From assembly GCA_029891385.1 (NCBI GenBank), contig CM057224.1, positions 29,653,005 through 29,717,004 of the forward strand: DNA of 64,000 nucleotides, written 5' to 3'. This document shows, piece after piece, positions 21,099 to 33,233 of this stretch; the first letter of the stretch is position 1, and every line of letters begins with the position of its first letter. The stretch is from Erythroxylum novogranatense. Lineage: Eukaryota; Streptophyta; Magnoliopsida; Malpighiales; Erythroxylaceae. Position numbers and translations under genes: made by a program. The notes beneath the pieces are model-generated. The model had not been told where the DNA came from, did not search any database, and was given only the letters and a program-made list of their open reading frames with translations.

Positions 21099-22435
21099 TG
21101 ATGAACGTTGTTGAATGTAAGAAATCTTATGAATTGGGGTTAATGTGAAGAGTAAAAATGAAATGAAGTTGAAATATGACTCATCATGGATGAGCTTAGA
21201 TTGAAATTAAGTAGAATGGAAGAAGTAAATCAATTGAATTAAGGGATTTGAATAGGAGTTGCCTTTGCTTGGAATTGAAATGTTATGGTAAAGAGGGATT
21301 GAAAATTGATATGAATGTGTAGTTTTGATGAAGCAATTGAGAGAAGATTTGAGAAATTGATGAAATAAGATTGATGGTTGAGTTACTAGGAAGTGATTTT
21401 GCATGATAACAAATGAAAATTATAAAGTGTATAGGTATATATGGTGTTAGGATGAAGTTTGAAGCATTGGAGATGCTTGAAAGAAGGTTTGGGACACATT
21501 GCCCCGTATGTGTCCGTTAAACGGACATACAAGTCCGTTTAACGGACCTTCTTTGATGGTTTTGGACACTTTGGGCAGTGTGTGTCCGTTAAACGGACAT
21601 GGATGTCCGTTTAACGGACTGTCTCGGGTGAAAATGGACAGTTTGGCCAGTCCATGTCCGTTAAACGGACAGCCTCGGGTCAACTTTAGTAGTTTTCATT
21701 TTTTACCTGTTTTGAAGCCGAATCTAGTTTTAAGGCCTCTAATACAGGTTGTAGATCTTGATGTTATCTTTCTAATGGAATAAGAACGAAGGCATTTGGA
21801 TATTTGTAGAAAACGTTATGGCAATTGCGCCAAAGTATGTTCAAATTGATTTTGGGGAATGAACATGGTATACTTTTTTGATCATAACTCCCTCATCAGA
21901 CCTCCAATTGAGGTGATTCTTAAGGAAATGGTTTTTTAATACATGTAGCTACCTCTCCATAAAATTTTGTAGCATTTGGAGATCATTTGAGAAAATTTGT
22001 ATTAAAGCAAGTAAGAGGTTAGTTAGGAGAGCATGATTAGGGTTTGTGCACGTTTTAGTATTTTGATGATATCCTGAGCTATAAAGCTCCAATTGAAGTG
22101 ATTCTTGCTTTAAAACGAACAAGAGATATATAGCTATGATTTTTACGAAGAAGTCAAAAAGAATTAAAGATGTTAAGTCTTCCAAATTCTGTGCACAAAT
22201 AGGAGAAATGAGGTTAAGCATAGTGACTGTTTTGTTTGGGCACACCATGGAAGATATTGTAAGTGAATTTTGGATTGTTATAAGCATGAAGATAAATTGA
22301 TGTTGTCTAAATGGATTAAGAATGAAAAAAAAATTAGCCCTCCAAGGTTATGTTCACACTCCCGTTTCATGATCCAGAATAAGCAAGGCTTCATAAGTGA
22401 GCAAGAGAGTTGGGTTCCGGTAACGGGATCCAACA
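21099..22435 (+). mobile_element. LTR1 of array D, 3' part only
   Basis: Collinear with 39934-41270 (LTR2) and about 50115-51474 (LTR3). Ends GGTAACGGGATCCAACA and is followed by a primer-binding site. The first ~2.4 kb, including TATA box and leader, are missing. Confidence 0.85.
21508..21672. repeat. Cassette c: GTCCGTTAAACGGAC palindromes in D LTR1
   Basis: Each unit pairs GTCCGTTAAACGGAC with its reverse complement GTCCGTTTAACGGAC across a six- or seven-base AT-containing spacer. There are two full units and one half unit here. Confidence 0.9.
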
Positions 22436-25400
22436 TTTGTGGTATCAGAACACCAGAATTGAGATCTTATATGGGCGCATATGTATAAGTGATATGCATG
22501 AGGAATTGAGAAGAGTTTGAAAGGATAAGATTGAATTAGTGAGAAAAATGATGGTGGTGGAAAAATAAAAATGAGAAATAGTACATGGTCAAATATGACA
22601 GATAATGATTCGATGTTGTGTAGTGGAGCATGCATGGTATGGCATTATGGTGATATGTCCCTGAATCTGATCTAGATGTAAATACATGATCATGGTTTAT
22701 TTGAGGAAGACAAGGATATAAGGGGGAAAGGTTGAGCTTAAAGTGAACAAGGGGAACGTATTGAAAACAGACATTCTTATGGTCTTAAGAGGATGCAATC
22801 GGAACCTAGTGGGTACATGCTTATAATGAGCCAATTTGTTTTCTTTAAAGCAAGAGAATTTCATGATTTAAATTGCATCATAATTGTTGCATAAGTCTTG
22901 CCTTGAATGCATTGCACGATTGCCACTTGTTTGATATGTGATATGTGACTTGTGTAATGATTTTTCACGTATAAGATTGAATTTTTGAATTAATGGTGAA
23001 TATATATATATAGATATATATATGTATGCAAGATGTTATGTGGAGGATAATGGGAAGATGGGATGAATGATAGTTATATTTGTACAGGTCCAAGAAGGTT
23101 AAATCGTTTGTTATTGTGAGTATCTATATGATGATCCATCATATGTAAGTGAGTGTATTAAGCACATAGGTGCTATATGTGTGGATAGATAAAGATTTGT
23201 TAAAATGTTACAATAAAGAATAAATTCGAAGATCAAGAGAAGAATTTTGTCTAGGATTAATGGGGACCAAAGTAGCAAGTATGCGAAACAGAAACTGTAA
23301 GTGGGCAACTGGGATGAAATTGATGATGCCACCCAAGCATATGTGACAATAAGTGTGTTCATTTCTCCATTGAGTTTTGAGTGATTTAAACATTATGACC
23401 TTGTGAGGATAATAGAAATTGGTCCTCCTAAGAAATTAAGAATAGCCGAAAATGTGATGATAATAGGTGATTGATCAAGATTGCACGAATGGTATAGATG
23501 ATGGTAACAAGAAACCCTCTTTGCAAAAAGAATTTGATTAAGTTAGAATAAGCAGATCAGATAGTTTTTGTTAAGGGTGATCAATGAAACAAATGATCGG
23601 AAAGGAATATTAATGATTTGAAAGGGAGTGCCCTCCCTAACAGGGATTCAAGTCAAGAGGTAGATCATGTTATTGAACAAGATTGTATTTTGTTGATGTA
23701 AAGGTTCACATGAGTGAAATTCTGAAATGAGGAGACATGGATTGCTATTACGACGAGTATATATATAAGTTCATTATATATATTATGTGAAAGTATGTTC
23801 GGGAGATACAAATCTGATTTGACAAATATATTAAAATCACACGAAGTTGATGCAAGGAATAGAGAAAATCAGTCGAGCAAGGAAGTTAATAGGGAAATTG
23901 AAAAGAGAGTGAGACAATGTACCTCATTGAGGAATCAGTTAATTAAGGGATCACGAGGGCTAATCATGAGGTACATGAAATTTGATAATAATTGTTTGGG
24001 TTACCAATGCTCGATAGCATTATGGTATTGGAGACTAATATGATCCAAGATTTGATGATGTATGGATGAATGCATGAAGAAGAATGTTTAACGCGTATGA
24101 GCAATGTAAGTAAAGAGACTTTTGAAAGAACTGTGCTGATACAGATTTTATCATATGGATTTGGAAATTCTACTCTAGCACTAAGAGTTTTGGCTAAATT
24201 AAAGGTAGCATAATGCATTGATTTTAAATATATGGAGATAGCTAAAGATCTATAAGTTGATTTTGATATATGATTTAGAACAGTTGCATTAATGATGGTG
24301 TTGAAAGTTGGAGACAATGTATGTACAGGAACCTTTTAGGTATGTATATGCAAGTACAGATCGTGTAAGTTCAAGGCAATTAGTGAATTGGGAGAATTAA
24401 ATATGAGACTCAGGAGATTGATGTAAATACTGAAAACCTATGATTGTACAAGTGAGAAATTCCAAGTGAAGCTAAGTGTTATATCAGATACCTTAAGTAG
24501 AAATTCAGTATTGAGGTTATCAGAACTAATGAAAAAAGAAACATGGAATTGGGGGTTTAGTATATCCCAAATTGAGGAGGAAAAGATTGTGAAGATTTAT
24601 AAATTCGATTGGTTGAGTTTGATAGAAGCATAAATTTGTATATGAGTTAATGGAAATTGCATATGAGTTTGTATGTGATGAATATGGATTGGATATGAAA
24701 AATGACTCAAGTGGTTTAGAATTTAGGTTTGCGTTTCTCTTTGAGATCGCGACGGAGGGTCTGGTGGATTTGAGGTATGTGAAACTGTCTGGAATATATA
24801 GAAGTGTATTCAAGTTATTTGAAGGTTTGGGTTATTGAAAGTGCAGTCGTTATGCTGCAGGATTTTATATGGTAGTATATGAATAAGTGAAATTGTGTAT
24901 GAATTTATGGATTTATTGGCATGAGTATGAGATTGTTATGGTAAAGAATTAGAATATGATGAATAAGAAGACTCAAGTAATTTGAGATTAGTATGAGTTA
25001 AGGATAAGTTTCCAAGTATGATAAAGTAATTTCCAAAAGTAGAAATTACTTGTTTGTTTTCGAATAAGATGGATTACGTCATGAAAGAAATGAAATGATG
25101 AAAAAAAAAGTTTATACCGATTCGGATAGGTCAAGTCTAAAGTATCCAACGCAACGTTTCCTTAAGATAATTATTCCCAGATGTCGGACACTTGTAATGC
25201 TATTCGATTTGACTTCATTTGTATGTTTTGATTCCCAAATTGAATTCGATCCGTATGTGTTTTGTATTTCTGTTGTTCGATAATTTGATTTCGACCGTTT
25301 ATTCGATTTCTTTTCCTACTCATATGTTTGCTTCGCTATATGATCCGATTCATTGTTTTTCGTTCCATTTCGGATTCGTGTCAAGAGTGATCATTTTTAG

Positions 25401-26193
25401 TTTAAGCAGTGGGGTTATGAGTGTTTAGTGTAAGAAGTTGGGTTCTGGTAACGGGATCCAACAGATGGTCTTTGTTTCCAAATGATTTACGAAAAATCTA
25501 CAATGGTTCGGACAATTTTCCATAAATGACTTGAATTGTGAAGTTTATGGATGGATTGAATACAGATTTGAGCTTTGAGTTGAATAGGAAGAATGATACA
25601 TGGTGAATGAAATAAGAAGTATGTGAAATTGCAAAGTGCAACTGGTGACATAGGCTATGCATCCCAGCAAGAATACAATGAAAGATTTTTTTAGAAACTA
25701 AGAATGTCAAAGCAAACAAGTGAATAGTTAAATTGATGGTCTTAACTATCAAGAATATGCTTAAGCCTTATAATTTGATGTTCATAGGACCATAATATCC
25801 AAGTAAAGTTCTAGTTGAACTTACACTGTATGAGGAATTAAAAGATAGAAAAAGCCATTGCTTTTGTATTATGATGAGTAAGGCTTACACGTCGTTAAAA
25901 AGCTAGAATTGGAGATGTATTGGACAAGTGAAATGGATGAATGATAAACATCAAGTGAATTAAGAACGATGAATAAATTAGAAGGATCAAAGTCAAAGGA
26001 ATGAAATTTAGTAAGAATAGGCATGAGAGTTGTGTTAGCAGACAGTCACTTAGCACTACCCAGATGAGAATTTTCAAGCGTAAGACAAGTTGCCTCTGTG
26101 ATACTCTCAGAGCTACATGTTTATACTCCTATGAGTACATGTTTATCAGTAAGATAAATTTCGAGGACGAAATTCTTTTAAGAGGGGAAGAAA
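22436..26193 (+). mobile_element. I1: non-coding interior of D, first full copy
   Basis: It begins with a primer-binding site at 22440-22452 (TGGTATCAGAACA, one mismatch from the usual TGGTATCAGAGC). It ends with ATTTCGAGGACGAAATTC and the polypurine tract AAGAGGGGAAGAAA at 26180-26193. No open frame resembles gag or pol on either strand. The sense strand is C-poor. A (TA)n run lies near 22999-23027. An LTR-terminus-like GGTAACGGGATCCAACA occurs inside at about 25448-25464. It is related block by block to the interior of B. Confidence 0.8.
26180..26193 (+). other. Polypurine tract between I1 and LTR2
   Basis: AAGAGGGGAAGAAA immediately before TGTTGGACCCC. The equivalent is deleted between I2 and LTR3. 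Confidence 0.85.
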
Positions 26194-27890
26194 TGTTGGA
26201 CCCCGAATCTTTTAGTATGCTAAGGCTATTAAATGAGAATTTTTTATGATTATTCATGAGTAAAGAAATTAGGAATTTACGAAATTGACAAGAAATGGAA
26301 AAGATGGTTTAGATACATGGTGGATTGCATGAGAAATATTAGAAGTGAAAAGCTATAAAATGTAAGTTCATTGAGCATGTTGTGGTGTTTTAGCCATAAG
26401 TTGATCTATAGTTATCCAAATGAGATGATTCTTGATTTGGATTAAATTAGAGACATAAGGCTACTAGTTGTATGGAGACATTAAGTTCTAATTTAATTGT
26501 TAAGAAGGTCAATTTTAGGATGGAAATCATGTGCAGGAAAATGTTTTAATATAAGAACAGTATGAAATGTTGGTGAATAACTCTTAGGATATGAAACTAA
26601 ATTGAATAATTTTGGGTGTCTTTATGAAATTAAGACAATGAGGAACAATTGTCCAGAAGGAAGTTTTGTCAAATTCCTTCAATTTCATTATGAGAAAATG
26701 TCTTGATCTTTAGAGAAAATTAAGTATGAATTAAATGAATTTTAATGTCTTACAAAAGTATTTTATGAAATTAATTAGCATGTTAATGGGATTTAATTAA
26801 CATGTTAATTTGACTAAGATCATATGGCATGAATTAAGTGTATTAAGGTGGTAAATAGCATTGAGGGCAAAATGGGAAGACAACTTAAGTCATTTGTGTT
26901 GCAAGGCCATTCATTAAGGGCATTATGGACAAAAGACATGTGGACTTGGTATATAAGGAATGAGAGTCACAAAAATTAGAAGAGAAAATAGAGAAGAGAG
27001 GGAGAGATGTCGTGGAGGAGAAGAAGAAAACGAAGAGGGAGAGAAAGAAGAGAAGAAGAGAAGGAAATCCAAGAGAAAAGGAAGGAATTTCATGGAACAA
27101 GGAGAGGAATCAAGCTTTCTAAGGTAAGTTCTCCCACTTTTCATCTTCTTTGTTGAGAAATGGTTAGGTTTTGTTCATGGAGAAGTTCTAGAGAGAGAAA
27201 GTTAAAAGGAAGAAGAAGATGGTGAAATCCTTTGGAGTTTTGGGTTTCTAAGCTAGATTTGAAGTTTTCTAACCCACATGAACCATGGATGGGTTAGATT
27301 AGAGCTTGATTAGGGTTTATGAAATTTATGTGATAAGTAGGGAAATTTGGGGGTTTTCTAAATCTAATGGAAATTTATGGAATTTTGTTTGTGTTAAGGC
27401 TATTAAAGACCTTTCCAAGGGCAAGAAGAAGGAAGCCATTGATTTTGGATTTCCAAGAACAAGCAAGGATTGTTAAGTTAGGTTTTATGTTTATAGTTGA
27501 ATAATGGGCCATTGATATATTTTCAAAATCAAGAAGATAAATGATTTCAAATTCATTTTTTTTAAATGCTTTGAGAAATTTTTACAATTGATGCATTTAT
27601 TGTTTGAATGCTTGAGAACCTCTATGTGAATTTGGTTGAACAAATGATGAAATGATGGATGCTTGTGTTTAGATGAATTGAGAAATGATGATGAATTTGC
27701 ATATGGAATGTTACATGCTCATGAAAGGATTCGTGAAAAATTTCATGATTTATGAAAAACAAGAATTCCAAGAGTTTTGCCATTTGGGGCAATCATTTTT
27801 CAAGAGCATGATTACATGTTATGTGGGTTAGGTATAGTCCACCCAAGAACTGTCGCGTGCACGCTGACCATGAATAGGCTTCTCCCGCCT
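26194..27890 (+). mobile_element. LTR2 of array D, 5' segment, interrupted by A
   Basis: Starts TGTTGGACCCC after the polypurine tract. Contains TATATAAGG at 26949-26957, a GA-rich leader (26970-27120) and a strong donor-like AAG|GTAAGT with the junction at 27123/27124. Stops at CGCCT (27886-27890), one copy of A's target duplication; the LTR resumes at 39219. LTR3 at 49394-49398 shows the same site unoccupied. Confidence 0.88.
26949..26957 (+). promoter_or_regulatory. TATA box of D LTR2
   Basis: TATATAAGG upstream of a GA-rich leader; LTR3 has the same motif at about 48449-48456. Confidence 0.55.
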
Positions 27891-30800
27891 TGTCGGACCC
27901 TGTTCCCAGAGCCCAATTTCCGTAGTCCTGAAACCTTGTGCTTATTACATTGCAGTGCTATATGGTGTTGTTGCATAAAAATGATGAGCGCACACCACCT
28001 AAACATCAAAATCACATATTGACTTGTTCATATCAATTATAGCTTAAAGCCTCACGTTCGTATAGAGGTAAGAGTCACCTTAATCGGAGTTATATAACTC
28101 AAGATACACTCCAAAAACCTAAAAGAGTTCATACCTGAAATATGCTCACTTAACTGACCCCTCACTTACTTTAATGTAAAATTCCTTATTTCATCTCCAA
28201 ATGATACCAAACTTTATGGAGTGGAAGGTATATGTCTCAGGAATGTATTGGTTAATTCTCACCTCAATTGAAGGTCGGATGAGGGAATTATGCCCAAAAG
28301 GGTGGACTATGTTCACACCCAAAATCGAATTGAAACTGTCTTGGAGAGATTGCCATAACTTTTCATATGGATGTTGGATTAAGTTCGTTCTTTGACGATT
28401 AGAAAGAAGACATCTATACCTACAACTCTCATGAAGACCACAAAATGATATTCAGCCTCTAAATAAGTCAACAATCACCATTTTCCCGTGGCTATCTGTT
28501 AAACGGACACACATGTCCGTTCAACGGACACGTTCGGGTGAAAGTGTCCCAAATGCTTCGAGATTGTCCGTTAAACGGACATGCAAGTCCGTTTAACGGA
28601 AATGGGCAGGCGAAAGAGTGTTTTTGTACCCAAGGCTATCCATTTAACGGACATTCATGTCCGTTTAACGGACATCGAGTTTTCCAAAACTCCAAAGCCT
28701 CTCATCTCCAACCCAACTTCAAAACCACTTGCAACTATCACCTTTCAAAACTCATAACTTCTTATTCCTAGCTCCAACATGTGCATATTATACCTCCATG
28801 GAAAGATAACAAGATGAACTACAAATCTCATGAAGGATGCAAAAGTTAACTCCATCATTTATCAAGGTAAAAACTCATTCGAATGCACTGCTCTGACAAT
28901 GACCAATGAAACAGTGGAAAGGCTACATGAACAATAACTGATATAGGTTTTACCCCCATAAGTTTTTACACCTAACTCCAAATGAGGAAAATTATACACC
29001 ATTTGAAAGGTCTAATCTTAAGCGACAATCTTTAAGAAGATCCCTCAATTCAATTCAAACTCTAAGAGAGTCTAAATCACCAACAAAGGTTTGTCAAATT
29101 TTGCCAAAAATTTGACAGCACCTCCTTTAAAAGTTCACTATCCAAACTTCAATTCAATTTAATTCAACTCAAGTACCTGCATCAAAACCTCTATCTTCAA
29201 TCTCTCACAACACACACCAATCCAAATATCCCAAAAGATCACTTCAATAGCAACAACACACTCCTAGCATTCTAATCATATCCAAACTATAGCACAATTA
29301 CATTTCCCCCTTTCTTGTCAAATTCAAACCATACAATGATGCAATTGTTTTAAAAAATGCATGAATTGTACAAAATACATTAGACCTGAACATTCTTGCA
29401 TTCATATGAAAATACGAGTTATTACAAGGCTTTAGAGGGCATTTTAAGCCACTACCTCGAATCCAAAATACAAACTTGCAAAAGCATAATTTGCCTAAAA
29501 TGCATCTAAAGCATTGATTTAAAAAATTTAACTTGAAATACAAAAATTATCCATTTCTGGAGTAATGCCTTTAAGCTCGATGGTCGATCTCGTGCTCCTC
29601 ACATGGAGATGGGACGGAATTGGAGGGGGTGAGCTTACGCTCGTGGGTAACATGTTTATATTTATGCAAATAAGCTGAATTTATTTCATTATCCATACTG
29701 CTAGCAAAATCTCTCATCAAACAATCATACAACTTTGCATTTCATCAATTCATCAAGCTAAAAGCATAACTTTCATGATTCATGTGTCTATCATTCTTGC
29801 AAATACATGCTAACACATAAACACATAGCTAATGGTTCGGTAAGATAAGTCCACAATAACTGGCGAACTACACAAGTGTAGTCGTATCTTTGAGGAGTCC
29901 AAAAGGAACATCCTCGCCACAATCGGCGGTAGTGAAGCCTATCTTGTCAACGTGCGTGACTCTGCTGGGTGGACTTAATTACCCACATAACATGAATTCA
30001 TGCATCAAAATCTGGATTTTTCTTGTCCACTGACTGATTTCTGAAAATGGATTTTTCATGCATCCAAATAACTGATTTTTGAAAAATGTATTTCATGCTT
30101 AACTCACATTTTATGATTTCACTAATATTCATGCTCATTCAATTCATGAACTTGTCAAACAATATCAAGCAATGTTATATACTGTTCAAACTTTCACATA
30201 ATGGCAATCATAAATCAATTTATACACAATCAAAACTCAATCAATGCTCATCCCAAGGTAGTTGGAAAACATTAATTTCATTAGTTGAGATAGTATTTAA
30301 AACTTACTAACATAAAGATAAAAATGAAACCCACCTTATATCTTGCTTAATCCTTGCTTAGGAGTGCTCTTCTCCTTGCTCTTCTCCTCTCTCTTGCTCT
30401 ACTTCAAAAGAAACAGAAACCCATTTCAACATAACTTCAATTGAAAATCTACATAACCTCTTACATGAAATTAACTTCAAAATCACTAAACCTACTTCAT
30501 TTCTAAGCTTTCTACACCATAACCTAACTAAAAGCTAACACTTGAAATCATGACTTACCTTGGTTCTTGACTCAACCAAAGAGTTTCTTGGTTCAAGGTG
30601 TAGCTTAGCTCTTCCTCTACACTTTTCCTTCTTGAACTTTCTTCAAACACTTAATTAATCTCTTGGAAACTCAAGACCTAGCTAAGCTTTTCCTTTTTCT
30701 TCTTCTCCCTTCTCCTTCCACGAATTCTCCCTCTCTCCCTCTAATTTTCGTAATCTTCCTTATCTTCTTCTACTAACCCACTTAATTCCTTCTCTTTTAT

Positions 30801-31089
30801 ACTACTTACTAACTTACTTAAGCCTATAGGCCTAAAGCCCAACTCACTTCTTCTTCCTTCCTTCTTATATTCTCTTTAAACTACTCAAGCCCATTTATCT
30901 TTTAAGCCCATCTTATTCTCTTTTCCTTTCCTACCTCATTAAGGCCCAACTAACACATTTAATCTCATTAAATCACCACCTAACTCTTTAATGCTATCAC
31001 ATACTAATTAATGTCAACTCAATTAATGCTAACATAACTTACTCAATTAATCTAATCATGTTTAATTTAAAAAAAAATTGGGGCTAACA
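27891..31089 (-). repeat. Left LTR of A (3' LTR in element sense)
   Basis: 3199 bp. Minus-sense TATAAAAG at 30794-30801, CT-rich on the plus strand at 30680-30745 (GA-rich leader in sense), donor-like AAG|GTAAGT on minus at 30553-30560, and cassette c at 28497-28680. 29161-29220 has 21 C and 2 G on plus. Confidence 0.93.
28497..28680. repeat. Cassette c in A left LTR
   Basis: Three full units of GTCCGTTAAACGGAC paired with GTCCGTTTAACGGAC, with minor mutations (for example CCATTTAACGGAC). The partner LTR has about 22 bp less in the third unit. Confidence 0.9.
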
Positions 31090-31108
31090 TTTCTCCCCCC
31101 CCCCTTAA
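31090..31108 (-). other. Polypurine tract of A
   Basis: Ten G residues in a row in minus sense (CTTAAG, then the G run, then AGAAA), next to the LTR and preceded by the ATTTCGAGGACGAAAT block. Confidence 0.9.
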
Positions 31109-31511
31109 GAAATTTCGTCCTCGAAATTCTTACCTGATTCATCAAGAGGTGTGGATACTTCTCCTTCATTGCATCCAAAGGTTCCCACGTCGCCTCTTCA
31201 ACTGCATGATTCCTCCAAAGGACTTTAACTAGCTGAATTGTCTTGTTCCTGAGAACTTTCTCCTTGCTATCCAGAATTGCCACTGGCATCTCCTCATAAC
31301 TCAGATCATCACTCAGCTGAACCTCCGAGGTCTGAATAATGTGAGAAGGATCTGATCTGTACCTTCTCAACATGGAAACATGAAAAACATCATGGATCTG
31401 AGACAACTCTGGAGGCAATGCCAACCTGTAAGCTAACGACCCAATCCTCTCTAGAATCTCATACGGACCCACATACCGAGGACTTAACTTGCCTTTCTTG
31501 CCGAACCTCAT
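31109..31511 (-). pseudogene. A: pol C-terminus with chromodomain
   Basis: The frame starting FGKKGKLSPRYVGPYEILER is the conserved C-terminal integrase block. HDVFHVSMLRRY and the chromodomain with VLWRNHAVEEATWEPLDAM follow. In this clade (chromoviruses) the chromodomain steers integration toward chromatin marks, typically heterochromatin. A TGG-to-TAG stop near 31520 separates it from the integrase core. The same domain survives in E at 54940-55194. The open frame runs on into the polypurine tract and LTR, which is not likely to be translated protein. Confidence 0.9.
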
Positions 31512-32640
31512 GACTCCCTTCTATGGAGACATCTTCAGGAATACTTTGTCACCTATTGCATACTCCATCTCCTTCCTGTGAGCATCTGCATAACTCTTCA
31601 TTCTATCCTGAGCTGCCTTAAGCCGCTGTTTGATCAAACTAACCTTATCCATTGTCATCTGAACCAATTCTGGTCCCACCAGTTTCCTTTCACCCTTTTC
31701 ATCCGAACATATTGGAGTCCTGCATCTCCTGCCATACAACGCTTCATAAGGAGCCATCTGAATGCTCGAATGGTACGAATTATTATAGGCAAATTCGACC
31801 AACGACAAATGTTCATCCCATGCTCCTTTGAAGTCTATGACACATGCTCTGAGCATTCCCTCTAGGGTCTGAATGGTCCTCTCAGACTGACCATCCGTCT
31901 GAGGATGAAATGATGTGCTGAAACTCAACTTAGTCCCTAGAGCTTCCTGCAAACTACTCCAGAATCTCGACGTAAATTGAGGATCCCTGTCGGATACTAT
32001 GGAATCTGGAACTCCATGCAACCTCACTACCTCATCAATGTATTTCCTTGCTAACACCTGCAACGAATCTGTCTGCTTAATTGCCAGAAAATGGGCTGAC
32101 TTGGTTAACCGATCTACAATAACCCACATGACATCATGCTTCCTACTAGTTCTGGGTAAACCCATCAGAAAATCCGTAGTGATCCTTTACCACTTCCATT
32201 CAGGAATAGACAATGGCCTTAACATGCCTGAAGGTGCCTGGTGTTCAGCCTTGACTTACTGACACACTAGACATCTGCTCACATACTCTGCTACATCCCT
32301 CTTCATTCCTTTCCACCAGAAATGCTCCTTCAAATCCTTGTACATCCTGGTGCTGTCTGGGTGCATGGAATAAGGTGCGTTATGTGCCTCATCCAAGATC
32401 TAATCCTTGACTTCCTTAACATTCGGAATACACAATCTGCTTCCGACTACCATAAGTCCGTCATCTCTCACTACCACTTCAGACTGCTTGCCATTCTAGA
32501 TTTCCTCGCGAAGCTTACTCAATTCTGCATCCTGCTCCTGCAACTTCTTGACTTTCTCTCTAAGTATCGGCCTCACCCTGAATTGAGAAAGAATGCATCC
32601 TGACTTATCCTGCTTCAAGCTTATCTTAAGCTTAGCCATT
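31512..32640 (-). pseudogene. A: integrase
   Basis: The core (32165-31521) shows VIVDRLTKSAHF, SDRDPQFTS and SERTIQTLEGM, which supply the D, D and E of the DD35E site that joins cDNA to the target. Upstream (32200-32640) is the zinc-binding region (HFWWKGMKRDVAEYVSRC..CQ), with stops in CQ*VKAEH (a CAA-to-TAA type change) and before RITTDF. These stops and the one after KMSP make the integrase discontinuous. The frame matches RT and RNase H. The long plus-strand open frames here are shadows of this gene. Confidence 0.92.
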
Positions 32641-33233
32641 TGTTCCAACAAAGGCAAGTAAACTGCCTAGACATGAGCTATGGATGACTTCCTACTCAAT
32701 GCATCCGCTACTACATTTGCCTTGCCTGGATGGTACTCAATCATCAAATCATAGTCCTTAAGTAACTCAATCCACCTTCTCTGCCTCAAATTCAACTCTT
32801 TCTGGCTCAGTAAATACTTAAGACTCTTGTGATCCGTGAAGATCCTAGTCTGCACCCCATACAAATAATGTCTTCAAATTTTCAGGGCGAAAATTACTGC
32901 TGCTAGCTCTAAATCATAAGTAGGATAATTCAACTCATATAGCTTCAACTGCCGTGAAGCATAGGCTATCACTCTGTTGTCCTGCATTAACACACAACCT
33001 AAGCCTTTTCTCGAAGCATCACTGTACACTGTATACCCCTGATCTCCATTGGGCAGAATTAGGATTGGAGCGCTCGTTAATCTATGCTTGAGTTCCTCAA
33101 AACTCTTCTGACATTCTTCGCTCCAGATAAACTGTTGATTCTTCCTCAACAATTTAGTTATCGGCGCAGCTATCATGGAGAATCCCTCCACAAACCTCCT
33201 GTAATAACCTGCCAGGCCTAGAAAACTCCGTAC
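32641..33233 (-). pseudogene. A: RNase H
   Basis: Two segments, 33191-32874 and 32864-32667, in the RT frame. [15 protein letters not shown] contains the first catalytic Asp; [12 protein letters not shown] and [14 protein letters not shown] follow, then the family hallmark [13 protein letters not shown]-to-TGA change between ALKI and RHYLYGV stops the reading. RNase H removes the RNA strand during cDNA synthesis and shapes the polypurine primer. Confidence 0.92.

Noticed and set aside
21447..21783. Open frames with repeated CPLNGH / CPFNGH peptides over cassette c, on both strands
   Set aside because: They are translations of the palindromic repeat itself. The same peptides appear at 28538-28771, 40334-40540 and 50464-50743 wherever the cassette occurs, on either strand, with no start context or conserved protein.
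25068..25072. GATGG as a target duplication for a nested LTR ending at about 25464
   Set aside because: GATGG does follow 25464, but the sequence after 25072 does not begin with TG, so no LTR start can be placed there.
31578..32603. Plus-strand frames of 87-95 codons inside element A
   Set aside because: They lie opposite the integrase gene and have no recognisable motif; shadows of the minus-strand coding sequence.
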